Source: Strigops habroptila (lineage: Eukaryota; Chordata; Aves; Psittaciformes; Psittacidae). From it: a stretch of 64,000 nucleotides of DNA. Positions 35,316-49,108 of the stretch are shown one piece after another. The notes under the pieces are model-generated. The model saw only the letters and a list, made by a program, of their open reading frames with translations. It had not been told where the DNA came from and did not search any database. Numbering within the stretch: position 1 is the first letter of the stretch; every line of letters begins with the position of its first letter. The stretch covers positions 4,182,720-4,246,719 of the forward strand of contig NC_046358.1 of the NCBI RefSeq assembly GCF_004027225.2, given 5' to 3'. A program made the translations under genes and the position numbers.

Positions 35316-37770
35316 GCAGCAGATCCTCCTTCTCAGGGCCGTTTTCCCATTTTTATCCTGTGATGATCTCTTCTGTCATACACCTCACATATGTGCCAGA
35401 GTTCAGCCCCTTGGGGATGCATGGCATGGGTGGTACCTGGATCCTGAAACTGGATGTTCCTGAAGTGCTTTTGGTGGCAGTCCCAGTTCTCTGCCAACCC
35501 TCCTCCAGAGAGGATTGCAGGGAAGAGCAAAGCCAGGTTTGGCAAAGGTGGCTTCATTCCCTTCTTGCTTGCTGTGAGCACACTCAGTAGCTCCATGTCT
35601 GAGCCACCAAGGTGAGTGTGGATACAGCGCCCAGGTAAATGGACCCTGGAGGGGGGTGAAAAGGCCCTGGAAGCCTTTGGGAACAGAGCACTCCGGCTGG
35701 AAAACCCAAGTGCACCTCTGTGATGTTGGATGACAGACACATTAAAGGCATCTATTTCAGCTCCTTGGAGCCAGATGCCTCCTCCTTCCACTGCTGGGCA
35801 GAGAGCCGGCTCAGCATGGAGTTTTCTCTCCCATTTCCTAGGGATGTCAGTCAAAGCCAGGCTCTTGGAAGTTCAAGCGTGGCCAAAAGGAAGCAGATTT
35901 CAAAACACACCCCTCCCTCCATTCCCCCCTTCCTAGGCCTTTTGTTTCCAGTTGCCCCTCCTCCCATCAAAGAAAGGAACAAGAAAAGATTCTGGAGTCA
36001 CCAAGCCATGATCTATCATTCTTTTGGGGGAGTTTCTAATATTAATCAACACAAGCCTCTCTCCCCGCCTCCCCTGCCCCAAGGGAGCAGTGGGCTTGGA
36101 AAGCTCAAGCGGCTTTCGTATGGGTCTTGCGGCAAAATTCTTTAGTTCTCAGTTGGAGCAAGATGGTGTCAGGGCAGTTGCCAGCCTCGCTGAGATTCTT
36201 GGAAGATAAATGAGATCCACTGCCTATTGCCTAGTGCTGTGAAGGCACAGGACACCCAGAAACTCCACTATTTTCTGCAAAGCAACTGGTGGCTTCATCC
36301 TGTGAATTGGAGCCAAAGTTCCCACTTTGCTGCCATTATCCCTAGTGAAGGAGGTGAGGCTCCAGCTGGGAGCTGATGCCACCTTCTGTATTTTGCTTTT
36401 CACGCCTGGACTGGATTGCAGAAGAATAAAGTTTATATCCTAAGTCAGCTGCTGACAGACCTCCAGGGGTGGCTTCCCAATGGCACAGATTGAGAGTACA
36501 TTTTCTCAGGCCACTTTTTCCCCTTCGGATCCCTCCCCTTGGTCTCTTCAGGAGGTGGCAGCAGAATGGCACAGGAATGAGCTTTTCCCACCCTGTGCTC
36601 AGTGGTGACAGCTTTGCACTGGGACATCAGGCAAACTTGGGCTGTTTGGAGGGTGCAAAGGGACTGAAGTGAGGAGGAGAATTTGCCTCATTCTGCAGTT
36701 TGTCCCCCCAGAAGGCACAAATGCCTCTGGTGCTAAGCTCTGCAGATGAGCCAAAGAATGTCTTTAGAGGCTGCCAAGTGGGACACTCCTGTCCATGCAG
36801 TTCAAGATGCTGCCAGCCTCCCCTCAGGCCAGGGCTTGGGTCCCTTGATGGCAAGAGGCACACAAGGAGCTCCCAGCTCCTCCTTACCCAGAGGTAAAGC
36901 AGGTGTCCCGTCAGTCTTTAATCTGTAGAAGAAATAAAGACACTTTCAGGTTTCCAAGTAATGTTAGAAGAAGCTCCTCTTCCCTCCTCTGTATCTGGCT
37001 CCCATGTCACGCTCTTGGCTGGGGATGAATTCGTTTTCTGCTATGCTCATCATTGCTGTTCTGTTCTGTTTTGCAGAACATCATTTGAAAAACCTCACAC
37101 CCATGCTGTTGGTATATTTTTTGCCACTGGATTTACTCCAGTCCATCAAAACCAAAGTGAAGGTGCTCCAATCTTTTACGAATCCTTGCAGGCTCTGCTG
37201 ACTTCTTGGATCTTGCCCTCAACATCCCTTTGACTTTTCTTTTGTTATTTAGTTAATTTAAGCATCAACAGTCACTAAGCAACTGTCTTACTAATCCTCC
37301 TGACAGCCTTAAAAGCACAAGAAGACAAAAGGGAGAACAAAAGGGCCTGTTCCAAAACCCTGCATGAGAACCTGGGTGCCCAAGTGTAAGTGGAGCACAC
37401 CACCCCTGAACGATCTCATCAGAGAGACAAAATAAGCCACAGAAGAAGAATATGGTGACAAAATAGTGTGACCTCCTGAACACTTTGGTTAAGACAGCTA
37501 GTCAATCTGACAGATGATGATGGTGACCTGAACCTCCTCCACTACCAAAAGTAGGGACTGCCTCTAAGCCATACCCATATTAGGGCTCAAAATGACTTGC
37601 AGAAGTCTCTTCCTGATGGCAGATGACCTTGTAACAATCCCTTTGATATATGTTACCAGTAAAAAAACCATCCTCTCTCGATCCTGATCTCCAAAACACT
37701 CTTATCATGTTTTATTCACTTGTTATCTCAGTCTAAAGCATGTTGATATCATACGCCATGATTTCTGATT
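35316..37770. other. Single-copy DNA, no gene seen
   Basis: Opposing frames at 35,333-35,854 (-) and 35,720-36,145 (+) overlap and neither resembles a family. The GC content is somewhat higher around 36.3-36.9 kb, without CpG enrichment. Confidence 0.5.
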
Positions 37771-37966
37771 TGGTGAGGCAGTGGCACAGGGTGCCCAGAG
37801 AAGCTGTGGCTGCCCCATCCCTGGCAGTGTTCAAGGCCAGGTTGGACGGGGCTTGGAGCAACCTGCTCTAGTGGAAGGTGTCCCTGTCCATGGCAGGGGG
37901 TTGGAACTGGATGAGCTTTAAGGTCCCTTCCAACCCAAACCATTCTGTGATCCTGTGATTCTATGA
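37771..37966 (+). mobile_element. CR1 LINE 3' fragment, copy 20
   Basis: About 195 bases from 'tggtgaggcagtggcacagg' through 'gctgtggctgccccatccct', 'gacggggcttggagcaacct' and 'gatgagctttaaggtccctt' to three tail units, the first two mutated (attctgtg, atcctgtg). The next clear CR1 is 11 kb away. Confidence 0.95.
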
Positions 37967-38325
37967 TTTTCACTCTAACTGTTTTATTATTTAACCCTGC
38001 ATTCTTTTTTTAATTTCTTTTCCATTTTTAGCAAATATTCAACTAAAGAGTCATAAATATTGATAGGATGTTGAGGACCAGGTTGGAATTGTAAGTGACC
38101 TATTCTTCTTCCAGAGATCAGGACTGCCAAGAAAACCAGTGTAAAAAGGATAGCAAATATAGCGTAGAAAGGAAAACAAAATGGTATTTTGAAATGCAAT
38201 ACGTTTCCAAAACTGGAAGCACTATTTTTGTGAAACAAAAGCTTTTTAAAATGTCTGAAATGATCTTAAAATTCTGCTTCACTGAAAATCATAAACATAT
38301 TAGTTTTCATTTTTAGTTTAGGCAG

Positions 38326-38427
38326 AAAGGCAACTCATCGGTGAAGACATCTCCTGTACGAGCAGCATCGGGAGGCCGAAGCAGCCCTGGGTCTGTGTCT
38401 TTAAGAAGGAGGGATAACAAGGGGCTG
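38326..38427 (+). other. Weak candidate exon
   Basis: After an AT-rich stretch ending in a pyrimidine-rich acceptor-like section (ttttcatttttagtttaggcag), the composition turns GC-richer with several CpG codons. The frame reads KGNSSVKTSPVRAASGGR, then SSPGSVSLRRRDNKG, a basic and serine-rich segment. It stays open to a stop at 38,443, with a possible donor CTG|GTATGC at 38,428. No family is recognised and the donor is weak. Confidence 0.12.
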
Positions 38428-41400
38428 GTATGCAGCGGCTGTTAGCATTTCCAAGATGCTTTGTATTATGGCAGTACAGAAGAGTTGACAGTCTTTTCTC
38501 AGTTCTGTGGTTAGCTGGCTACAGGCATGCAGTCATTACTTTATATTAATGTGAGATGTGAACATTGTTTTGCTGGTTATAATTATTCTCCGAGTGGTAC
38601 AACCTTAAAAATTACAGCTTTGGAGGATCTCTTTCTCTGTAGTTCTTCCTGGGAGTCCCTGCCTGGGTCGGTTCCCAATAACGAGATTTTCTAAGGGGGC
38701 TGGGAACTGTATTGATTGATTTATTTGCTTTTGGATGCTAATTAACTTTGATGTTCTGCAGCCACGCTCCTGGCTGCCATACTGCATGCAGGGGAACAGT
38801 GAGGCTGGGCCTCCGCTTAGGAGAAGGACCCCAGCGGGGGTCAGATGGGAGTGAGTGTTGCTGGTTTGTGTTGCATTTTGCTCCTGAGCCAGAAGTAGAA
38901 ACCTTTCTGAAGAGCTTTTCTATTCACAAGACACCCCAATGGACAGGAGGAGGGACATCCCTGCGCACCAGGCGCTTCTAATACGGCCAAGGCAGATGGA
39001 GATGCTCCAGTGTGGGGCTGCTCTCCAGCACATTGGGAATGGGAACTGCCCAGTCCCCCACAGGGAGCTGTACCTTCTGGCAAAGGTTGTCTTGCAGCCG
39101 CCATGGCCCGCAGCTTCCACCCTGCCCAGAACAAAAGCAAGGCAAAGACATCTGAAACAATTGCTTAAGCAGTGATGAAAGGGATCAGCCTCCCTTTATC
39201 TCCACAAAAGACACTGTGTCATCAGTCTTTGCACCATGTTTCAGCACTATTTTCTCCACCGAGCCTGACAGCAAGGGGCTGTGCGGCTGTACAAGCAGAT
39301 GTGGTGATGGGTTCAGTGCTGTTGAGTCTAAGGCTTGGATGGAGACCAAACTGCTCCTCTCACACAGGAAAGCGCCATCAGCAGCGATGACCTCCGGCTA
39401 ACACTCAGCTCTCAATGGGATCTTAACCAGAGCCTTCCCCTTCGTCACCAGAGCCCCCCAGTACACATTGAAATGTGCTGGAACGCCTGCAAGAACACCC
39501 AAGCCCTGCTTTGGGTTCATGCTCCTGTAGCCCACCAATCCTCAGGCCAGCAGAGGGAATTTAGGAAGTAAAATAGCTAATGCCATACACTGACGTTCCC
39601 TCCTCAGCCCAATGGATTGTTAGCCATTTGCAAACACGCCAAAAGTGGCTGGCCTTCAGCTAGGGTCCAGAATGTGCTTCCAGGTCCAAGTGAGGCTGCA
39701 ACGTCCAAACTGTTTGAGTGCTGGAAGTGCAAACCCATCTTTTTATTCTTTACTACTTCCCTCTTCACTCTCTTTTTGTTTTGTCTCAGTGCACAGCAGG
39801 GCAAAGTGAAATAGGAATAGAGGGATATACTCATTTCTTCTAGTGATGGAGAAGAGGGATGTTTTGCAGAGGAAACAACCCTGTGCTTACAGAATACCAT
39901 TTTAAGAGCCCTAACATTAATGTTTACATGATACTGCATCTATTAGAGCGACACATGTGATATCCACATTTATGGTAGCAGCCTCCTCAGCCATCATTTT
40001 GCCACACACATCATAAGTCAGCAAGACCTCCTGCGTGTTGCTCATGGAGCTTTGGCTTTGTGCCTCTCCTCCAGCCAATTTGTACCATACTCTGAGTATT
40101 TAGCAGCTTGCCACAGTGCAGAGCCAAGCCATAAATCCATTGTGGGGAGCCATGCTTTAAAAGTCTACTTGGATCTCTACATTGCCAGGATGAAGCAGGA
40201 TGTTTCCTGAGGCCACCAGAAAGCAACCCTTTCCCTATCCTGGTCGTGGAGTCACCCTTAGAGTGGAAAGGGCCAAGTGCCTACTGCTGCTGCTCAGAAA
40301 GGACCCTCTCTGTCTTGAGTATGGTGGTGCATTCAACCACAGGACACAATATGCTGCCTCTCCTTTCAGCTGTGTCCAAAACTCCGGCTGGTGGCCTCAG
40401 TTACTAATAGGTGACATAAGTGTTTGAGATCTGGGCACAGCTTGGTAGCTGCTTTTTGATCTCACATCTACAAAGCCAGTCTATAAATGATGCCAAAGGA
40501 GAGGTGAGTGAGGAGAGCCCCAGTAAACCTGGACAATTCACTCCTGAGCAGGATGCAGAGAGCCTCATTGAACTTAGAGCGAGACAACAGCAAATTTGCC
40601 CTGCTAGCATCTAGCATAGGTAGATGGTCCAACAGACCAAAGTCAAACAGTTTTCACGTTGCAGTGTGAGGTGGAAGGGTGAGAAGGGGCAAGAAAAGCC
40701 ATGGAGACACCCATTCCTGCTCACAACATGGAAGCAGTTGAGAGCTGGTGCTGTTCATCAGCAGGGTGGATGCAAGTATCCCTCTAGACAGTAAGCAACA
40801 CAGTGTAGTCATCCATTCACAGCAAACCAAACGTTGGGCTCCTTCTTCCCCTTTCTTTCCAAACCAGGTCCCAATCCCCTGGGATTATTCAGATATCTGA
40901 CTCTTTTTTAGCTGCCATGAACTGCACGAGAAATCCAGCTATTGGCCAACAATCTGAACTGTCTACGACAGATGACTGGGTGCTATGGGATCATTCTCCA
41001 AGCTCTCAGACAATGAAAAGTCTGATTTTTCCCCCAAGCCTCCTCACTGACTGCCACATTTAATGAAGATACATATTGGGACAGTCAGCACCTTAGGTGG
41101 CGAGACCATCAGTTGTCTTCTGCAATGAAAGGGGCTCTTTTTTCACACTTCTAGTTACTGAAGGTTATTGAGGGAGACTGCAAGAGATGAATTATCCCAG
41201 CTGAAAAGTCTGGGCCTGCTAAATCTTGTAGGGTGGCTAGCTGGGCAGTGCTATTGCAACACAGAGATGACTCAGCCACAGAGCATCTTTGCTGGCATCC
41301 CATTAGCTGCTGCGGAGACGGTTATTTCTCTATTGCTAAACAGAGTCTGTCAGTGGCTTGGGGCACTTCTGTAACAGCGGCGGAATAGTAATTCAAAACA

Positions 41401-44400
41401 TGTCAGGCTAGAAAGCTATGGCTCGTTGTATCAGACTCCCTCTGCCTAAAAATCAACCAGTCCAGATTGTTCAGGGTGGGTGAACCGATGTCACAGATGC
41501 TTGTGACTTCAACCAGAAGCAGCGCATCCTTCCAGGAAAGCAGGATCCCCCTTCTCATACAAAAGGCCTTGCAAACACAGAAGCAGAAGGGAGCAGAGAA
41601 ATTCTCCGAGTGGGAGCTACATCAGCAGAACTGACTCAGAGGAGAAATTTGCTTTCCCAAGTTTTCCATGAGGCGTCAGCTGCTCTTGGGTGAAGCGATG
41701 CTAGCAGGCAGCGTCCCAGTTACTTTCCCACTGTGGGAACCAAACTCTTTTAAAACTGTTTTGACTGTAACCAAGGAATTAGAGAGATGGATGAAGCCAG
41801 CCGAAAGTGTGACAATCTCCTAAAGGCACACAGATGGTGAGCAGACCCTGGAAACTGATTCACTTTGAGCGATCACTTTCCTGAAGCACATTTTGGACAG
41901 TTTTCAACCTCTCTGAGGACCTGAGGAAACCCGTAACTTCTCCAAGGCAAAATGAGGGGCAGGAGGGGAAAAAGAGGAAAAAAAAAAAGCATGATTTTTC
42001 CTTGAAACACATATTCACACGTAGTTATTTATTTATGTGCCCTTTGACATTGAGAGAAGCTCATCTCTCAGAGAACGATCACCCGTGGCTCAGCCCAGAT
42101 GGAGGTGGGATACAAATCTCATTGCCAGTGCTAACCATGAAAAGATTTTTTCCGTTTTACCAGAAACCACAATCTCCCATAGTTCCCAGACTGCTCAAGT
42201 GATGTATAGCTTGGTAATTGTCCTGAAAGATAAGGGGAAGCCTCCTCTGTGGTTGCATTTGATATTGGCCTGATATATGGGATCGCTCAGTGCTGGCTCG
42301 GTGGAGGGTGTCTAGAGACAGCGTGGAGGATGCCTCTCTGCCTTCTTCTCGCTGGGGAAACTCTGCTGGTGGCAAGCAGGATCCTGAGGGTTGCAAATTG
42401 CTTTCCCACATCTAACATCCCTTTCATAGCAGCCTAAGTCAGTTTTTGGCACGAGGAGGAGAATTAAAGGGTTGTTTATAGCTGCTCTGGAGCCTCCTCT
42501 GCAGCGCTGCCACCCCTGCGGTACCCCTGCGCCAGGGACTGGAAGGAGCTGCTGAGGCAGCTCAAAAGGATAGGAGGGAAATGTGGAATGGGGTTGGGGG
42601 AATCTTTCAAGTGGAAGAGGGAGAAATAAAGGAGAAAAAGGAAATAGACGGAAAGCTCCACCCATGGCAAGTGGCAGAAGCCCCTTTTCTTGGGTCAGGG
42701 TAAATGGTACTTGACAAACTCTCAATCAATTAGAAACTTCGGTTGTGGTAAATCCTTCAGACAGACCCTGATGTAGAGACCTTCCAGCTTGGTGTTGTAT
42801 AGAAAAGATGGACAAATTCAGATTTTCAGATATGCAATGCTTATTTTTCCACTTTTCAGAAAGAAATGAGCATCCTGTTCAGAATCTGGGCTAAGATTGT
42901 CCAAGCAGTCAGGACAAGCAGCCACTAGATGGCACGTCCATCCTTATCCAAACTCCATGAAAGTCCGGGATCATCCCACGCAGGCACAGCAAAAGGATGA
43001 AATGTTATCTCAGCATCTGCTCTAGGAAAACACTGGCACACTTTGCAGTTCTTTAGCATTGGGGATCTGCAATCTGATGAACATTCCTCTGTGACTTTGA
43101 AAGGATTTAAAGCAAACTTGCTCTCACTGGTTTCAGGGGAGATAGACTAGGACTGCAAAGAGCATTTATGTGCAAAACAGCTCGTAAAAGGAAATATACA
43201 GTGCTTTGTTCTCCCACAGGAGGGCTAGTGAATTATTTGGGTAGAACCCACATGAAGTAAGAACTTATTGGTAGATATTATTTTCCAGATCCTCAGCTGC
43301 TGTTATGTGGTATACTTCCCCAGTTTATACTAGCTGAGAGTCTAGTCTCTAGGTCTCCAGATCAGAATGAAGCAAGACACCAAGAGGACTTTGGAGAAAG
43401 GAGCTTTTACTTGAGGGGACTGCCAAACACATTAGATTTGGACCACTTTCTCTCACAGATTTAATCTCAGGGGAACTGGCAAACCAGAAAAGGCTCAGAA
43501 ACAGGAGCACATTAAGGCATTTTATGCTGTAAGCTACAGTGTTTTGCATGTGTAGCAGCAAGCATCTGAGGTATTCCAAAGCAGAGAGTTCTGGTGTAGG
43601 TTTTGTCATTGAAAAACTAGATTGCATTGTACAGAAATAGAAAAGGAAGCCAAACTCATGGATTTCCCTATCAGGTCAGTCTTATGTACCATAAAGAAGT
43701 TAGGTTCTGGTGCAAAAAGGCTTAAATCACATCTCCCACCCTCAGATGTTTTTCACTATAAAATAAAAAAGCATTAGAAGTATTGTCCAAGGTTGTTTAA
43801 ATTCTCTCTCATCTTCTCTGTTTGTGCACAAGGATAAAGACTGTGCTTTGGTGTTCCCTTTAAGAAATGCTATTATGTGAATTCACCAAATAACACTTTG
43901 TGTTTCAATCTCATGCCTGTAAACTTCTCTAGTACTTATTAGAGGGAGAGTCAAACCAGCCCCAGCTCTCTGTAACAAGAATTAGATCAAGTTGGACAAC
44001 GAAGGTGCTACTTTCATGGAGAACAAACCCCAAAACAAATATTTGAATTTCCTAAACACATTTAAAACTGATGGGTTTTAAATCAGGGAGGGGAGGGAAA
44101 GGGTGGTTCACATTGTGAGTTCTCTACGTTGATAATCACTGTGTGAGTCTATGGAGTCGTGGTGCCCCACCTAAACTTTGGGATACTTCTATGATGCAAA
44201 TAACAAATAACAACCGTCCTCAAGAGAGCTACTGCTGAGATCCAGCCCCAGATTTGAGACTAAAGAGAGACACCAAGTGGAAGAAAGGCACATGACCGGC
44301 TGCAAGTCATCGGAGCGCCTCAATGATTTAATTCCCACATGCGGTTCACTGCATGTTTATGTGCATAAATAGGTGATGTAGGACTGCATTTGGGCACCTC

Positions 44401-44693
44401 ACTGCTCATGTGGGTATTGAAACATGCATCTGGGGGAGAAAGAGCAGGGAGGCAAAGGTGCAAAAGAGACTCCTTTCAATGCAAGGTTTAAATCTGGCTC
44501 TTGGGTGCCTTCATAAATGAATTTGAAGGGAAATAAGCCTCTAAATACTTTTGTGGATCTGAGCTTATGTAAGAAGTATTAGTGTCATAGGATTGTTTGT
44601 TCCACTCGCCTCCAGGTAAATTGTGCCCAGTGCTGCACACATTGCCTTGAGAAAATATCCACCCTGCCAGTGCCAGCTCCTGAGTGCTTTCAT

Positions 44694-44903
44694 TTACTTT
44701 GGCAGACCTTGAACTGGGTTCTCCTCCCCTGGGTTTTCCAAAGCGTTTCTGTTAACTGGACTGAAAGGAATGACTTCTGAGAAGTCTCCAGGGCCACGAG
44801 GTGTGGAATTAATGCTGCCCAAGCAACAGTATCTGCTCTGGCACATCCCCAGTGCAGATCTACAGGGAAGTTTTCCCCATTGCTGGGTAATGTTCCTCTC
44901 AAT
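44694..44903 (-). other. Candidate last exon on the - strand
   Basis: On the - strand a good acceptor (ttagctgtctgttacttcag) is followed at once by a frame open for 69 codons ending in TAA. It begins IERNITQQWGKLPCRSALG and ends with PGEENPVQGLPK. The acceptor has a proper pyrimidine tract and a possible branch region. No donor is needed if this is a terminal exon. A second frame overlaps it in another phase, and no family is recognised. Confidence 0.18.
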
Positions 44904-47900
44904 CTGAAGTAACAGACAGCTAAAAGAACTGTCAAGAAACAGATGAAACACACTTATTCAGACTTGTATTAGAAAGAGCTGGTCCAGGTCAACATAGGTG
45001 ACAGAAGTGAATGAGATCAGTCCAGATGTGCCCATGTTTCTCTGGTGCCAATTCTGTTCTTCCTTTTTGAAAGGCAAAGTTAGATCTATGAAGCCTTACA
45101 TTTAAGTTGTCAAGTTAGGAGGAAAGTAGTCTTATTATCAGTGCTCTGGCTCTTTCTTTCAATGCATATACTCATCCAGGCAGCCTAACCTCGGAAACAC
45201 TGTTATGGAAAGATATTATGCAAAATAGCTCAAATCTTGTGGGAGGGATCTCATGGCACTTTGGCATTTCATAACCTCCTCGTGCAAAGCTGGACTTTAA
45301 TCCAGAATATCACGTCAATCTGTAAGTACTAGCTCAAAACAAGGTTGTAAACAGAACCTACTGTGCTCCAGCAGGCTGCCTTTAGAAACAAGACCTTACT
45401 TGGTTTCTGGAGGAACAGCGGATATTCTTGTTGCCCTCTGAATAGAAGGTTGTGATTCAATCACACACCTGTAAGGTCTCTCCTACAAAAGGCACAAACA
45501 AGATGTCTTCTGTTTCCAAGGAAAAAGAACACACTGGAAGGAGCATAATGCTTCTGTGTAAGAAAAGAAAGATTTTGGTGCCTAATATGGAAATCTCAGG
45601 AGTAGGGTCAAATTCTTCAGGTGTTCACCCACACCTACACATGTTTAAAAGGACTGAGCCTGAATTACTTTGGAATTAGTATCTGGTTGCCAAAGATGAC
45701 TGCAAAGGGCACAAAGAGATTAGAAAACTGCGATAAGTCCAAGTTCCACAAAGTCACACTACAGATGTTGTTAGCTCAGGTACTGAATAGAGCTCAGCGG
45801 GACAGGCAAGAGGTCCTTAGTAACTGGGATGCTTTATTAAAACACATTTGGCTTTTTCCATCTTACCTGACTTTTGTGACCTGTTCATACTCTGTGGAAG
45901 ACCTTTAGAGATTTGTTTGCATGAGGATTTAAAAAAGGGATGAATTTCTGGAAACCACAGGATGGTAAATCATGATTTCCAGCAGATTTCCTATCCCAAA
46001 GGTCAGATAGATGTCTCATTGCAACTCCTGAGGGAATATGCTCCCATACTTGCTAATGCTCAATAGATCACAAAAGCTTAGAGTTCAGAAGCCCAGAGTT
46101 GGTACCTAGGAAGACACATTCCCATGTGCTGTGTTTTCCAGCACCCATCAAAGAGAAAGCAATTTTTCCTTGCAAAATACTGAGTTTGGAAGTGCAGTCA
46201 GCTGTGAAGGACCCCTACCACAGGTCCAAAATAACCAAGCTACAGAGGAATCTGCTTCCCAGTTACGTGGTACCTCTGGCAGAGCAGTTTATCCTTTGGC
46301 TTGTCCAAATCTGGAAATTCTCAGTTTCCTGCATTTCTCATTGCAACCAGGGGAGGGCAACTGGTCATCAGGAAAATGAGTTCAGTTTGCTAAAGCCGAC
46401 TTGTTCACCAACTCATAAACCGCAGAATTAGTCCTCAAAAAAACCCCCACCAGACTAAAAACACACCTTTTGGTAAACATTTATTTTCCTAATGTAAGTT
46501 AAAATAGTCTCCCATTGCCCCACAAGCCCCAGCAACCGCTGCACTTTCACTGCTGTTCACTCTAACCATTACTCTTTGTATATGATTAATCTGCTAGTAA
46601 ATCACAGCTTTTGGCAAATAAAAGAGGATTCCAGTTACAGTGCCATAAAAGTACTGCTGTCAAATTAGACTTGACAAAATCTGTAATTTTAAATCATGCT
46701 TTGCATTCTATTTTATACTGTGCTATTAAACAGACACTAACTGTGAACAGAAATACAGCAATTCTTTGCTCTGTTTTTGAAGTCCTTTCTCCTTATCAAA
46801 GGCATTTTGAAATAACATTGTTTTCAAAGTTAGGCAGCGTGTATTGGTGATTACAGCACTTATCACTGTATTGCCAGAATACTTCAATGTTTTGGCCCTG
46901 TCAGCACAGAAATCTTTCCCCTCTTCAGCCACAGTAATGTGTGGCCAATTCAAAGACTTTTTAAGGGAAAGAAATATGCAAACATTATAAATCCACATGT
47001 GTCTTCTTCTTTCTCTGTTCTCCCATATGCCAAGCACTCACTTCCTGCTCCTGATGTACGTAAAGCTGGGCAGCAACCTGTGTCAGCTGAACCTTAGGCC
47101 CCTTCTTCTCAGAGATGCTTTGAGACTGGAGAAACGCGGTTTGGTCCCTCCCACTCTGCAGCTTGCTGCGGAACAACCCTGAGACCTTCTATCCCTGCTT
47201 CACAGAGAGATGTGAAGTGCTGCCTGTACATAAAATGGTGGGAACTTGTCTGCTTGCATCCCGCTGCTCCAGGCTGGCTCCTACCAGCCAGGCATGGTTT
47301 TACCAATAGAGAATGAGGGACTTGTAGCTCCTTCCATCATTAACAGCCACCCATAACTAGTAGCCACCCATGCAGTACCTGTGTTTTTCAGTGCAAAGCA
47401 GTGGGGCTCTGAGGGCTGTGCAGCTTCTGGCAATCCAGAGCAAGGCTACAAAGGGCTGTAGAGGTGCAGCAGAGCCAGCTCTGTGCAGGGCATTAAGTAT
47501 TCCCCTGTGCCTGAAGGAGACAGACCTTGTGTACAAATGAAGCAGGACCTGTATGCAGCTTTATCCCAGGGACTTGGACTCGTGCACAGACTTCTCATGT
47601 TTATCCACAGAATAGGCCATGACTTGATTGGGTAAAGAGATTAATTCCTTCTCAAAAGAAAGTATTCATTTGACAGGGAATGGTTGCTGTGTTTCAAATG
47701 AAGATGGCCCAAGGCAAAAACAGATTGCTTGGCTCACTGACCTATTGGCTGGTTTCTGACTGTCTTTGAAATGGTATTCGGTCTTCAGCCTTACATGCCA
47801 CATAATGGTGGGTTTCTCCAGCCTGTGTGTTTTCTTACAAGCACTTTTGTCTAATCACTAGCTGAGAATCCAGCCTACTGTGTATGTTGTAAAAGATGCT

Positions 47901-49108
47901 GTTTATATTCAGGCTTTTAGTTTACCATCTGTGCACAGCTCAGCTGCAACTTCTCCGCAGATCTGCTTCTCCTCTGCTGCCAAGTCCCTGTTGCAAGCCC
48001 TCAGAAGAGCATGATTCACTTCAGACTTTCTAATGAAATTCAGGCTCTTTGGAAGCTCTCTTTAAAACCCTACCCCTTGTTCTCAGCAAATGCAGCGCTA
48101 TAGATTTAATGCTTTTCTACAGGCTCACTGATTCATATCTGAGCGGCACTGAAGCATAACCAGTTATACATGCAACCACTCATGCATATATACCTCCATG
48201 CTGCCCTTCCTAAAGTGTATCCCATTCTCAAAGCCATTGACACAAATTCATTCAGGCACCGGAGCTGCTGGCACATACACAATCCATTTGCACTGCACCT
48301 TGTAATCACTTTTTATTTTAAACCCATTTTCTTTATGAAACAGCCTTTGCACTAATCCTCAGGGGGAATATTTTGAGCCCAGGCTTCCTTCCTCAAAGTA
48401 GGACACTTTCTGTAAGAATCAGAAACAAGCTACATGGTCAGAACCTGTAGGCTTGGATACTCTCTCAGTGCACAGATGAGGAAGACAATATAATGACAGG
48501 TAGACACTATTTCACTGTCCCACAGAGCCTTGCATCTTTATAGGTAAGCATTCTGGCTTACAGAGTATGGGCATAAGCCTGGCCAGATGTTTAAATTCAA
48601 ACCAAGCCTATTACAGAGAGAGAAAGAGGAAAGAAAAAGTACTTTTAATATTCTGTTTGAGAATAGAAGTGCTTTAGCTGAAGGTTAATTCTACTTGGAA
48701 AAGAGATGCTGGAGGGCTACTGATTTCCAGAGAGACACGATTCCACAACTGGTTGTAAATGAGTTTTCAGATACTGTTCCAAACAATTCTGATGCACAAT
48801 TTCTCCTCATCATAGACACTAACAACTGACCCTACAACTCTTTTGGTAAAAGAGAGGAATCTGAGCAAAGCCAGGTTTATCAGACAGTTTGCAGGCCATG
48901 GTATTGCTGTGGGCAGCTGCAGAAACAGAAGTGGTGAGAGCACACCTGCAAAAGGCCCTGTGCAGTGAGTCATTTCACTTCCACATTATGGTCCCTGTTC
49001 TGCTTCAGCACCTGCGTTTCAATCACCTCTCCCTGGCCAAGCCCACATGGCAGCTGCAGCTGATGAGCCTGCAGTTAGCTGCTGTTGGCATCCTTGCTCT
49101 CATTATGT

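Larger units (their letters stand above)
37967..49108. other. 11-kb stretch free of CR1, no gene recognised
   Basis: No CR1 copy is visible here although the average spacing elsewhere upstream is about 2 kb. The stretch is mostly AT-leaning single-copy DNA. Two candidate exons listed separately (38,326-38,427 on +, 44,694-44,903 on -) are its only coding-like parts. An A run of 11 lies at 41,978-41,988. Frames elsewhere are short and overlapping. Confidence 0.5.
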
